Shown one piece after another: positions 1-5,172 of a DNA stretch of 7,135 nucleotides. This DNA comes from CAYOYH01 sp964408165 (lineage in GTDB: Bacteria; Patescibacteriota; Saccharimonadia; Saccharimonadales; CAYOYH01). Position 1 is the first letter of the stretch. Each line of letters begins with the position of its first letter. The stretch covers positions 1 to 7,135 of the forward strand of contig CAYOYH010000039.1 of NCBI GenBank assembly GCA_964408165.1, given 5' to 3'. The position numbers and the translations under genes are program-made. Under the pieces are notes generated by a model. That model searched no databases. It saw only the letters and a list, made by a program, of their open reading frames with translations, and was not told where the DNA came from.

Positions 1-2
1 AC

Positions 3-107
3 TTAGCTCTTTCCTTTTAGCTGTTTCCCATTTCCTGTTTCCTATTTCCTGTTTCCCATTCCCAATTTCCTGTTTCCTATATCCCGTATCCTGCATCCTA
101 GCTCCTA
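3..107. repeat. Heptanucleotide tandem repeat array, consensus TTTCCTR
   Basis: Fifteen 7-base units can be laid in one unbroken register. The first three (TTAGCTC, TTTCCTT, TTAGCTG) are divergent. The core at 24-79 alternates TTTCCCA, TTTCCTG and TTTCCTA, with one shifted unit (TTCCCAA) at 59-65. The last four (TATCCCG, TATCCTG, CATCCTA, GCTCCTA) drift. The strand is almost pure pyrimidine in the core. The array may extend beyond the left edge of the window. It resembles in style the short tandemly repeated heptamers known from cyanobacteria; similar short intergenic repeats may occur in CPR genomes, but that is a recollection. It ends 3 bases before a -10-like hexamer, so it forms the upstream region of the adenosyltransferase promoter. 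Confidence 0.9.
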
Positions 108-110
108 GAG

Positions 111-116
111 TATACT
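111..116 (+). promoter_or_regulatory. Candidate -10 box (TATACT) placed for a near-leaderless mRNA
   Basis: TATACT matches TATAAT at five of six positions and ends 10 bases before the ATG at 127. Transcription would begin about 3 to 5 bases before the start codon. No Shine-Dalgarno sequence is visible. No convincing -35 is seen; that position falls in the heptamer array. Leaderless translation is an inference from spacing. Confidence 0.4.
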
Positions 117-126
117 TAGCACTGTC

Positions 127-696
127 ATGGCATATGAGGATTTTCAGACTAAAGACAGCGTAGTCATTGTCTACACTGGAGAGGGCAAGGGGAAAACTAG
201 CGCCTCCCTAGGGTTGATGGCGCGCGCACTTGGTTCGGGGAAATCGGTAGCCTACATTCAGTTCATAAAACATTGGGAAGTCGGTGAACACAGCTTCATC
301 AGAGACATTCAGAAACTGTATGGCGACCAATTACTACTCCAAAAAGGCGGCAAGGGGTTTTACGATGCCCAGGAACACAGCGCTAAAGGCGTTAGCGATG
401 CCGACCATAAAAAAGCCGCCCTGGCTACTTACAATTTTGCCCTCAGTGCTGTCGAAAACGGTGAATACGGCGTGGTCATCTGCGACGAAATAAACAACGC
501 CGTCCACGACGGACTACTGAGCGTCTCTAAACTAGAAAAACTCATCGACGCTAAACATGGAAAAACCAGCCTTTGTCTGACTGGCAGGAATTTTCCCACA
601 CCGCTACTAAGAAAAGTTGATATCGCCACCGACATGACCAAGCTAAAACATCATTTCGACGATAAGTTCCTAGCCAACAAAGGCATCGACTACTAA
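127..696 (+). CDS. cobO: Corrinoid adenosyltransferase, CobO/CobA/BtuR family
   Basis: Family members transfer the 5'-deoxyadenosyl group of ATP to the cobalt of reduced corrinoids in the cytoplasm. The 189-aa product has the family's P-loop, GEGKGKTS, at residues 18-25 after a short beta strand (VVIVYT). It also has YIQF near 43-46, a Walker-B-like strand ending CDE at 119-121, the motif LTGR at 151-154, and a C-terminus KGIDY that resembles the family's usual KGIEF/Y ending. The length is normal for the family. The ATG at 127 is chosen because the P-loop is then at the usual distance from the N-terminus; there is no Shine-Dalgarno sequence. No other cobalamin genes are in the window, so its substrate is probably scavenged corrinoid, or the enzyme has another role. 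The next gene follows after 45 bases and may be co-transcribed. Confidence 0.88.
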   Translation: MAYEDFQTKDSVVIVYTGEGKGKTSASLGLMARALGSGKSVAYIQFIKHWEVGEHSFIRDIQKLYGDQLLLQKGGKGFYDAQEHSAKGVSDADHKKAALATYNFALSAVENGEYGVVICDEINNAVHDGLLSVSKLEKLIDAKHGKTSLCLTGRNFPTPLLRKVDIATDMTKLKHHFDDKFLANKGIDY

Positions 697-741
697 CATG
701 AAACAAAAAATCCACCACCAATTGTGCCTCAAAATCTACTC

Positions 742-1329
742 ATGAAGAAAAACTTACCCAAGAAACGGGCTGGCTCGGTAGCAGTAATACTTCTCTTGAT
801 GCTAGCTGTTGGTTTTGGAGTCAACGCCGATGACGCACGCCATATTGGCACTGACTTTAAAAGTTATCTAATGGCTACTCAGCCGGGGTATTATGAAGTT
901 CTGCATGTCAACGACGGCGACACCATTACCGTCCGGGCTAATGGCCGCGAGAATAAGGTTCGTTTCATCGGTATTGACGCACCTGAGAAAGATCACCACA
1001 CCCGACCGGTGCAGTGCTACTCCCACGAGGCCGCAAAATACCTTGAAATATTGATAGGCGATAGCGATGTGAAGCTCGTCGCCGACCCGACAAACAACAA
1101 CCTCGACCGCTACGGCCGTTTACTCAGATACGTACATTTACCGGACGGCACCTTGCTCAACGCAAAAATTATTGAACAGGGTTACGCCTTTGCCTATACG
1201 CTTTTCCCGGTNNNNNNNNNNNNNNAATTCGTAGAGCTAGAACGCCAAGCCCGAGAAGCCAAGCGGGGACTTTGGGGGAATTGTGATATCGAATTTAGAA
1301 ACGGCTTCATACACACCAACCCTATCTAG
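742..1329 (+). CDS. Secreted thermonuclease-like protein (staphylococcal nuclease fold)
   Basis: This is a calcium-dependent type of DNA/RNA endonuclease. From ATG 742 the product is 195 aa. A basic start (MKKNLPKKR) and a hydrophobic stretch at about 11-27 ending VNA-DD form a plausible signal peptide, so the enzyme is probably exported. The SNase domain spans about 50-180. NDGDT (57-61) supplies the metal-binding Asp, RFIGIDAPE (74-82) supplies the Arg, Asp and Glu matching Arg35/Asp40/Glu43 of the Staphylococcus enzyme, and DRYGR (122-126) matches Arg87. The motif RGLWG closes the domain. A GTG at 724 is in frame, but ATG 742 gives the cleaner signal peptide; neither has a Shine-Dalgarno sequence. 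Fourteen N bases (1212-1225) interrupt codons 157-162. The frame is preserved and six residues between FP and FVELE fits the family, so the gap size looks right. Export would suit scavenging of nucleic acids by a host-dependent bacterium. Confidence 0.87.
   Translation: MKKNLPKKRAGSVAVILLLMLAVGFGVNADDARHIGTDFKSYLMATQPGYYEVLHVNDGDTITVRANGRENKVRFIGIDAPEKDHHTRPVQCYSHEAAKYLEILIGDSDVKLVADPTNNNLDRYGRLLRYVHLPDGTLLNAKIIEQGYAFAYTLFPXXXXXXFVELERQAREAKRGLWGNCDIEFRNGFIHTNPI
1212..1225. other. Assembly gap (14 N) inside the nuclease gene
   Basis: Fourteen undetermined bases lie in the last third of the nuclease gene. The reading frame and SNase motifs continue in register on both sides, so the estimated length is probably correct. 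The gap should not be read as a frameshift. Confidence 0.97.
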
Positions 1330-1566
1330 CCTACTAAGACTAGCGCCTCTTGAGCGTAGCCCCCCTCTGACTTTTTTTAGAAAACTACAGAGGGCGATAT
1401 AGCAGATCGCGTTTAAAATGAAGGGTGCGATTTCTCCGCATCAGTTGACTAAGCGAACAGCACCGCAAGCTTCTTTTTACTTAAAAAGACCGACCACAAG
1501 ACCCTAGTGAGAGCCTTCAGGGCTTAACGAAAACCAAATCCGTCAATCGCCACCTCGCAGGAGTTT
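1330..1566. other. Convergent intergenic spacer with several imperfect hairpins
   Basis: This spacer separates the ends of the nuclease gene (plus) and pyrH (minus). Dyads visible are CCCTCTG (1363-1369) with CAGAGGG (1388-1394), where the T-run lies in the loop instead of after the stem; GCGAT/ATCGC at about 1394-1410; and CTTTTTA/TAAAAAG around 1480. The first could act in termination in either direction, but none is a textbook terminator. I see no signature of a known RNA and no ORF worth calling. Confidence 0.5.
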
Positions 1567-2295
1567 CTAAGAGATTAAGGTGCCTACCGGCTCGCCAGAA
1601 ACGACGCGCGCTATGTTACCACTTTCACTAATGTTGAATACCGAAATTGGCATCTCCTGCTCCATGGCTAAGCCCAGAGCAGCTTTGTCCATGACCTTGA
1701 TGCCAGAGCTCTCGATAGCTTCTTGGAAAGAAATATATTTAAACAACTTAGCGTTTTTATACTTAACTGGATCTTGGTCGTAGACGCCATTGACTTTAGT
1801 GGCCTTGAGAACAATTTGACAACCAAGCTCTAGCGCTACCGAAACCGAAACCGTGTCTGTGGTCAAATAAGGCTTACCTAGACCTCCGGCGATAATCACC
1901 ACTCGGCCTTTTTCCAGATGTCGTATGGCTCGGCGACGAATAAACGGCTCGGCAACTTGGTTCATGTGGATATTACTCTGCAGGCGAGTCGGCTGAGAGT
2001 GAGCTTCAAGGGTATCCATCAACGATAAGCCATTCATAACCGTAGCTATCATGCCCATGTAATCCGCCGTTGCCCGTTCAATATCGCCCTTGGCGAAATT
2101 AGCTCCTCTGAGCCAATTGCCACCGCCAACAACCACCACTAGCTGAATTCCAACATCTACGGCTTGCTTTATCTCTTTGGACAACCACTGCAAATAATCA
2201 ACATCAATCCCTGAACTATTCTTGCCAGCCAGCTGCTCGCCCGAAACTTTCAAGAGTGCGCGCTGATACCGTTTAGTTTTATTCATTGGAGCCAA
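1567..2295 (-). CDS. pyrH: UMP kinase (uridylate kinase, bacterial hexameric type)
   Basis: The enzyme phosphorylates UMP to UDP with ATP in pyrimidine nucleotide synthesis, in the cytoplasm. The 242-aa product matches the amino-acid-kinase-fold UMP kinases throughout. RALLKVSGEQLAG at 12-24 is the nucleotide-binding start, and VVVVGGGNWLRG at 53-64 is the glycine-rich loop. ERATADYMGMIATVMN at 73-88 is the family hallmark. TTDT at 145-148 and VLKATKVNGVYDQDP at 162-176 form the ATP and UMP site region, and VFNISESGNIARVVSGEPVGTLI closes the chain. Length is normal (about 240). GGLGKPYLTTDT differs from the usual GTGNPFFTTDT at a few positions. A second ATG three codons in (at 2286) is equally plausible; neither has a Shine-Dalgarno sequence. 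It is divergent from xth, with only 70 bases between the two starts. Its frequent partner frr is not beside it. Confidence 0.95.
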   Translation of the reverse strand: MAPMNKTKRYQRALLKVSGEQLAGKNSSGIDVDYLQWLSKEIKQAVDVGIQLVVVVGGGNWLRGANFAKGDIERATADYMGMIATVMNGLSLMDTLEAHSQPTRLQSNIHMNQVAEPFIRRRAIRHLEKGRVVIIAGGLGKPYLTTDTVSVSVALELGCQIVLKATKVNGVYDQDPVKYKNAKLFKYISFQEAIESSGIKVMDKAALGLAMEQEMPISVFNISESGNIARVVSGEPVGTLIS

Positions 2296-2314
2296 GTCTA
2301 CAATACTGTCGGTC

Positions 2315-2343
2315 TTTCACGCAAGCACCGCGTCGTTTATACT
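2315..2343 (+). promoter_or_regulatory. Candidate promoter for the exonuclease III operon
   Basis: TTTCAC (2315-2320), 17 bases, then TATACT (2338-2343). The -10 is good and the -35 weak. Transcription would start near 2350, giving a short leader that contains a clear Shine-Dalgarno (AGGGAG, four bases before the ATG at 2366). Confidence 0.5.
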
Positions 2344-2365
2344 ATAAAAATGAAAAGGGAGTCCA

Positions 2366-3175
2366 ATGAAAATCTATTCTTGGAATGTTAACGGTCTGCG
2401 CGCAGTAATACGTAAAGAGGTGTTTTTGCCATTTATCAAGGAGCACCAGCCCGACATTCTTTGCATTCAGGAAACTAAAGCTCAACCAGACCAAATTGAA
2501 CTCGAACTACCCGACTACCACAGCTACTGGCACAGCGCTCAGAAAAAAGGCTACGCCGGCACCGGTATACTGTCGAAAGTTGAACCGTTGAATGTCTACA
2601 AAGGGCTTCCCGAACACATTAAATCCAAATACAAACTGCGCGACAAATACGGCGACACCACCACCGAAGGCAGGGTAGTTGCAGTGGAATTTGACGATTT
2701 CTATGTAGTAACCGTCTACACTCCTAACGCCAAGGATGATCTGTCGCGAATTCCAATGCGCGAACAATGGGATCCAGCATTTTTAGAATACTGCACCGAG
2801 CTTGAGAAGAGGAAACCGGTGGTTTTTTGCGGAGATTTCAATGTTGCCCACACCGAAGACGACCTAGCTCGGCCAAAAGAAAACAAGGGCAAGAAAGGTT
2901 TTACTCGCGAAGAGCGCAATGGCTTCGAAGACATGATTAACGCTGGTTTTGTAGATACTTTTCGGATGTTCACCAAGGGAAACGGAAACTATACCTACTG
3001 GAGTCATTGGGCTAAAGCTAGGGAAAGAAATATCGGCTGGCGCATAGATTACTTCATGGTGTCCGGACGTCTTGAAAAAAGAGTCAAATCTGCACAAATT
3101 CACGCCGATGTATCGGGTTCGGATCACTGCCCGGTGAGCTTGGTTTTGGACACATTAAATCTAGGGGAGGATTAA
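2366..3175 (+). CDS. xth: Exodeoxyribonuclease III / AP endonuclease (Xth/ExoA family)
   Basis: This base-excision-repair enzyme cleaves DNA at abasic sites and removes blocked 3' ends, using a divalent metal in the endonuclease/exonuclease/phosphatase fold. The 269-aa chain is full length. The active-site residues are visible: Asn7 in SWNVNG, Glu36 in QETKAQ, Tyr118 in the VYTPN segment, Asp157 and Asn159 in GDFNVAH, Asp228 in GWRIDYFMVS, and Asp253-His254 in GSDHCPV. The WRIDYF and YTYWS segments are typical of the ExoIII/ExoA branch. ATG 2366 is supported by a good Shine-Dalgarno and by the MKIYSWNVNGLR start. The stop codon overlaps the next start as TAATG, so it heads a translationally coupled operon with the membrane protein and the ribokinase-like gene. 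Confidence 0.96.
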   Translation: MKIYSWNVNGLRAVIRKEVFLPFIKEHQPDILCIQETKAQPDQIELELPDYHSYWHSAQKKGYAGTGILSKVEPLNVYKGLPEHIKSKYKLRDKYGDTTTEGRVVAVEFDDFYVVTVYTPNAKDDLSRIPMREQWDPAFLEYCTELEKRKPVVFCGDFNVAHTEDDLARPKENKGKKGFTREERNGFEDMINAGFVDTFRMFTKGNGNYTYWSHWAKARERNIGWRIDYFMVSGRLEKRVKSAQIHADVSGSDHCPVSLVLDTLNLGED

Positions 3176-3411
3176 TGGAAGACAGTAGCAACAACAGCCA
3201 AAGCCAGCCTCAATGCCAGCTGTCGAAAAAAATAATAATCGTTAGTTTAATCATCTCGTTCGTCGCACTAGTTCTGACAGCCACCCTCACATACTGGCTA
3301 ACTTCCAACCAACATCTTGACCAGCAGGAACGCCAAAATATCCAGATTCGCAATCTCCAAAATGCTCTGCGTAAATCCAACAATTTACCTCCGCTAAACG
3401 AGGTGCTGTAA
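3175..3411 (+). CDS. Small single-pass membrane protein of unknown function
   Basis: I do not recognise this 78-aa protein. The N-terminus (1-19) is polar and Ser/Asn/Gln-rich with one Cys at 14. One strongly hydrophobic segment at about 20-43 is preceded by KK, which suggests an inside N-terminus. The C-terminal 35 residues are polar and helix-prone (DQQERQNIQIRNLQNALRK), and could form a short coiled coil. It has a strong Shine-Dalgarno (AGGGGAGG at 3163-3170), its ATG shares a base with the xth stop, and its own stop overlaps the next start in the same TAATG arrangement. Such precise coupling on both sides argues that it is a real gene. Whether it works with the exonuclease or the kinase-fold protein cannot be read from the sequence. 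Confidence 0.8.
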   Translation: MEDSSNNSQSQPQCQLSKKIIIVSLIISFVALVLTATLTYWLTSNQHLDQQERQNIQIRNLQNALRKSNNLPPLNEVL

Positions 3412-4208
3412 TGCACGATTTCTGGCATCGTCAAGAAAAAAACAAACCACTGTACGAAGATATTGCTTGGGCAAAACCCCAGAACAAACGCCTAAAGAAA
3501 AAACTAGTGATTGCTGGCGGGAACTCGCAGGCCTTTGGGCAAATTGCCGCCAGCTACCAGCAAGTGGCGGATATTGGAATAGGCGACTGCAGGGTGGTTT
3601 TGCCAGACGCGCTAGAAAAAACCGTGGGTAAATCAATCGAAGATGTCGTGTTTTTGCCCAGCAGTCCTTCTGGCGGTTTCTCCAGCAACGCAGTGTCGGG
3701 TATGCACGAATACTCGCAGTGGGGCGATGGCGTGTACTTTCCCGGCGAACTAGGGCAGGGTAGCGAAACAGCAATATTTATGGAGAAATTCGTCGATCAA
3801 ACCAAGGTTCCGTTAATCTTGAGTGGAGATTCGCTGGAAATTTTCTACGACAACCCCGAAAAGATTTTCAACAAAGAAAACGCCCTGCTGATTCTTAATT
3901 TTAAGCAACTTCAGAAGATGACTTTAAAACTAGGATTGCCGACGCCTGTCACCCACGCCATGGGCTTAATCCAACTAGTAGAAGTTCTGCATGGAATTAC
4001 TGGGGAACGCGAATCGATGATAGTCACTAGCCATCAGGGCAGTGTCATGGTCGCCATGTACGGCGAGGTCAGCACCACGCCTGCCGAACCGTCCGATGAT
4101 TGGCAGTTCACAGTGGCCTCCGCGGCAACAGTTTACTTCCTGCAGCACCCCCAGAAAACATTCCAAGCAGTGACGACTTCGCTGGTGGACAAAGTAGCCA
4201 GCGAGTAG
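3411..4208 (+). CDS. Ribokinase-fold protein, divergent relative of ADP-dependent NAD(P)HX dehydratase
   Basis: The 265-aa chain resembles the C-terminal (YjeF-C/NnrD) dehydratase family, which repairs hydrated NAD(P)H. The first glycine-rich strand is KKLVIAGGNSQAFG (30-43). A segment GDGVYFPGELGQGSET at 106-120 matches the family's GPGLG...T loop. PLILSGDSLEIF (134-145) sits where family members have VLDADALN, and SMIVTSHQGSVMVA (202-215) matches the VLKG strand. The catalytic GTGD motif expected near 225-240 is not visible, and the LTPHPGE motif is replaced by LILNFKQLQ. It may therefore have lost dehydratase activity or bind a different nucleotide or substrate. The start at 3411 overlaps the preceding stop. 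No terminator separates it from the tRNA gene 59 bases downstream. Confidence 0.65.
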   Translation: MHDFWHRQEKNKPLYEDIAWAKPQNKRLKKKLVIAGGNSQAFGQIAASYQQVADIGIGDCRVVLPDALEKTVGKSIEDVVFLPSSPSGGFSSNAVSGMHEYSQWGDGVYFPGELGQGSETAIFMEKFVDQTKVPLILSGDSLEIFYDNPEKIFNKENALLILNFKQLQKMTLKLGLPTPVTHAMGLIQLVEVLHGITGERESMIVTSHQGSVMVAMYGEVSTTPAEPSDDWQFTVASAATVYFLQHPQKTFQAVTTSLVDKVASE

Positions 4209-4242
4209 TAAGGAATTGCTGGAGCTGTAACAGCCCAAAGTA

Positions 4243-4251
4243 TGCGATAAT
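4243..4251 (+). promoter_or_regulatory. Extended -10 promoter for tRNA-Leu
   Basis: TGCGATAAT fits the extended -10 form TGnTATAAT with one mismatch and lies 16 bases before the tRNA. No good -35 is seen, as is usual for extended -10 promoters. A small hairpin (GCTG...CAGC, about 4218-4234) lies just upstream without a T-run. Confidence 0.45.
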
Positions 4252-4267
4252 CTTTAATGCGCGCTAC

Positions 4268-4353
4268 GGGCGAGTGGCGGAATTGGTATACGCGCACGAC
4301 TCAAAATCGTGTTCCCTAGTGGATTGAGGGTTCGAGTCCCTCCTTGCCCACCA
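4268..4353 (+). tRNA. tRNA-Leu (anticodon CAA)
   Basis: The acceptor stem GGGCGAG (4268-4274) pairs with CTTGCCC, followed by discriminator A and an encoded CCA. The D-arm region contains GGAATTGGTATAC. The anticodon stem CACGA/TCGTG encloses the loop CTCAAAA, giving anticodon CAA, which reads UUG. A 14-base variable region marks a class II tRNA. The T arm is GAGGG-TTCGAGT-CCCTC. All stems are canonical apart from one G-T in the acceptor. A73 and the long variable region agree with leucine identity. Confidence 0.96.
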
Positions 4354-4389
4354 TAGAAAATATCTCCTCAGGCGAGGGGATTTTTTCTA
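4354..4389 (+). terminator. Rho-independent terminator after tRNA-Leu
   Basis: ATCTCCTC (4362-4369), loop AGGC, GAGGGGAT, then TTTTTT. The flanking TAGAAAA and TTTTCTA also pair, so the stem can extend to about 15 bp and the structure could work in both directions. It begins directly after the CCA. Confidence 0.85.
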
Positions 4390-4394
4390 TTATG

Positions 4395-4633
4395 CGGCAG
4401 GGAGGGGCTCGAACGGGAATGCCAGTCGGCACTCCCCGGTCCCTTGCCCGAAGATATGCCAGTGGCATATTGAGGGTAGCCCTAAGAGTAGTTTTCTTTT
4501 GACGGTTAGGCCGAGTTCCTGTCTGACTGTGTGTCAGCACCGGCAGACCTCCTCGCCCACCAAGAAAACTTCTGTGACATTCTTGTCGTAGAGTTCTCTT
4601 GGTGCCCATGCACACCCCCGAGCCTGCCTGCCG
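4395..4633. ncRNA. Candidate structured RNA of unknown class
   Basis: This gene-free stretch is closed by a long-range helix: CGGCAGG (4395-4401) pairs with CCTGCCG (4627-4633), and GGCTCG (4406-4411) pairs with CGAGCC (4619-4624), 13 pairs without a mismatch. Inside lie GGGA-TGCC/GGCA-TCCC (4415-4436), ATATGCC/GGCATAT (4454-4470), AGGG/CCCT (4473-4483), CTGAC/GTCAG (4523-4537) and a 20-bp hairpin at 4558-4604 with loop TTCT. That last hairpin contains two wobble pairs that work only if the plus strand is transcribed; the 4415-4436 hairpin favours the minus strand, so orientation is unsettled. I looked for tmRNA, RNase P RNA, SRP RNA and cobalamin riboswitch signatures and found none. A minus-strand ORF across it overlaps the tRNA and is not credible. 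It could be a novel RNA or a folded mobile or intergenic element. Confidence 0.45.
4547..4568 (+). repeat. Partial copy of the tRNA-Leu 3' end
   Basis: Bases 4547-4562 (ACCTCCTCGCCCACCA) match the tRNA 3' end at 4338-4353 (CCCTCCTTGCCCACCA) at 14 of 16 positions, including CCA, and both are followed by AGAAAA within two bases. No T-loop or 5' half of a tRNA precedes the second copy. It may be a remnant of duplication or of integration at the tRNA tail. Confidence 0.5.
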
Positions 4634-4635
4634 AC

Positions 4636-4763
4636 AGGTGTTAACTCGGGGAGATTCATTGTCTTTTTTACTCCCATCAGATTTTTCTAAAATATCGAGA
4701 AAAAGGCTTTTGTCCTAGCGCGCTACCCTAGAAGGACAGAGGCATCAGGGTTTTTTGCTACAA
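4636..4763 (-). repeat. Inverted repeat copy A (degenerate), left flank of the Fur locus
   Basis: Read on the minus strand from TTGTAGC to AACACCT, this matches 6586-6710 on the plus strand at about 113 of 128 aligned columns (hand alignment: 12 mismatches, 3 single-base gaps). It starts within the last codons of the regulator gene and runs through its 3' flank. It includes a hairpin TGTCCT...AGGACA followed by AAAGCCTTTTT, which could terminate the regulator mRNA. Read in the frame open in copy B, copy A has two single-base shifts and an in-frame TAG, so it is the non-coding or decayed copy. Confidence 0.85.
4700..4740 (-). terminator. Possible terminator of the Fur-family gene
   Basis: On the minus strand TGTCCT pairs with AGGACA around a GC-rich loop, followed by AAAGCCTTTTT. 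The T-run starts about six bases after the stem, so it is imperfect. It lies four bases after the stop codon, inside repeat copy A. Confidence 0.4.
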
Positions 4764-5164
4764 TTATTACAGTAGCCGCTCAACTCTACGGAGTGGTGAG
4801 TAAGCTGAAAGCCATGTTGTTTCTCAAGCTCATGTAGACTTGTCTCCAGCGTTTCGCTTTTTAGGCTGATTGATTGACCGCATTTTATACAAGTAAAATG
4901 ATGATGATGAGGTGAAAACGCTTCGCTTAACTCAATTTTGCTCTGAAAACCAGTCCATAATCTATGAGTTATTCCAATTTCCCCAAAAAGCTTAACCGTT
5001 CTATACACGCTAACTTTATCAAGCCCTTTAAGTCTTGCTACCAACTGGACAGTCGTGATGGGTTCATTCATATCTTGCAGTGCTTCAAAAACAAGCAGTC
5101 TTTGGCGTGTATTGCTTTTGCCGTGCTCTTCCAGTAGTTTTTTGAGCCGCGTTGCGCTATCCAT
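4745..5164 (-). CDS. Fur-family metal- or peroxide-responsive transcriptional regulator
   Basis: Fur-family proteins are cytoplasmic dimeric repressors that bind DNA when loaded with Fe, Zn, Mn or another metal. From the ATG at 5164 the product is 139 aa, a normal length. The winged helix spans about 1-75, with NTRQRLLVFEAL (18-29) and the recognition region DKVSVYRTVKLFGEIGI (49-65). The metal-binding and dimerisation half has HHHH at 86-89, a structural zinc site CIKC (92-95) paired with CNNC (132-135), and His123-His124 before the closing VELSGYC. The metal cannot be assigned from sequence; a Zur- or PerR-like member is as possible as Fur. An in-frame ATG at 5182 would add MLFFLH, but 5164 gives the usual N-terminus and sits at the right distance from a promoter for a leaderless mRNA. 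The gene is divergent from the two unknown genes, whose control region it shares. Confidence 0.9.
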   Translation of the reverse strand: MDSATRLKKLLEEHGKSNTRQRLLVFEALQDMNEPITTVQLVARLKGLDKVSVYRTVKLFGEIGITHRLWTGFQSKIELSEAFSPHHHHFTCIKCGQSISLKSETLETSLHELEKQHGFQLTHHSVELSGYCNNCSKKP

Positions 5165-5172
5165 ATGCAAAA

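Noticed and set aside
724..741. GTG start for the nuclease
   Set aside because: It would add six residues (MPQNLL) before a normal signal peptide that starts MKKN at ATG 742. No Shine-Dalgarno supports GTG.
698..745. 16-codon ORF between the adenosyltransferase and the nuclease
   Set aside because: It is too short, has no ribosome site, and overlaps the nuclease start out of frame. There is no attenuator-like hairpin to make it a leader peptide.
1363..1394. Classical terminator after the nuclease gene
   Set aside because: CCCTCTG/CAGAGGG do pair, but the T-run is in the loop and none follows the stem. It is recorded only as an imperfect hairpin in the spacer.
4391..4420. A second tRNA on the minus strand, suggested by CGTTCGAGCCCC
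   Set aside because: The bases flanking the apparent T-loop do not pair as a T stem, and no acceptor or anticodon arm can be drawn.
4440..4475. Cobalamin riboswitch suggested by GCCACTG on the minus strand
   Set aside because: The motif is simply one half of the palindromic hairpin ATATGCC/GGCATAT. The other B12-box elements are absent and no B12 gene follows.
4316..4615. Minus-strand 99-aa open frame across the tRNA-Leu 3' end and the structured region
   Set aside because: It overlaps the tRNA and its terminator antisense, and it reads the repeat-rich structured sequence. It has no family resemblance and no ribosome site. It is a typical spurious ORF beside a tRNA.
4395..4660. Known RNA classes (tmRNA, RNase P RNA, SRP RNA) in the structured region
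   Set aside because: I found no tRNA-like end with T-loop and CCA matched to a 5' acceptor, no GAGGAAAGTCC or ACAGAAA RNase P elements, and no GGAAGCAG SRP motif on either strand. A GGAACTCGGC stretch on the minus strand is isolated.
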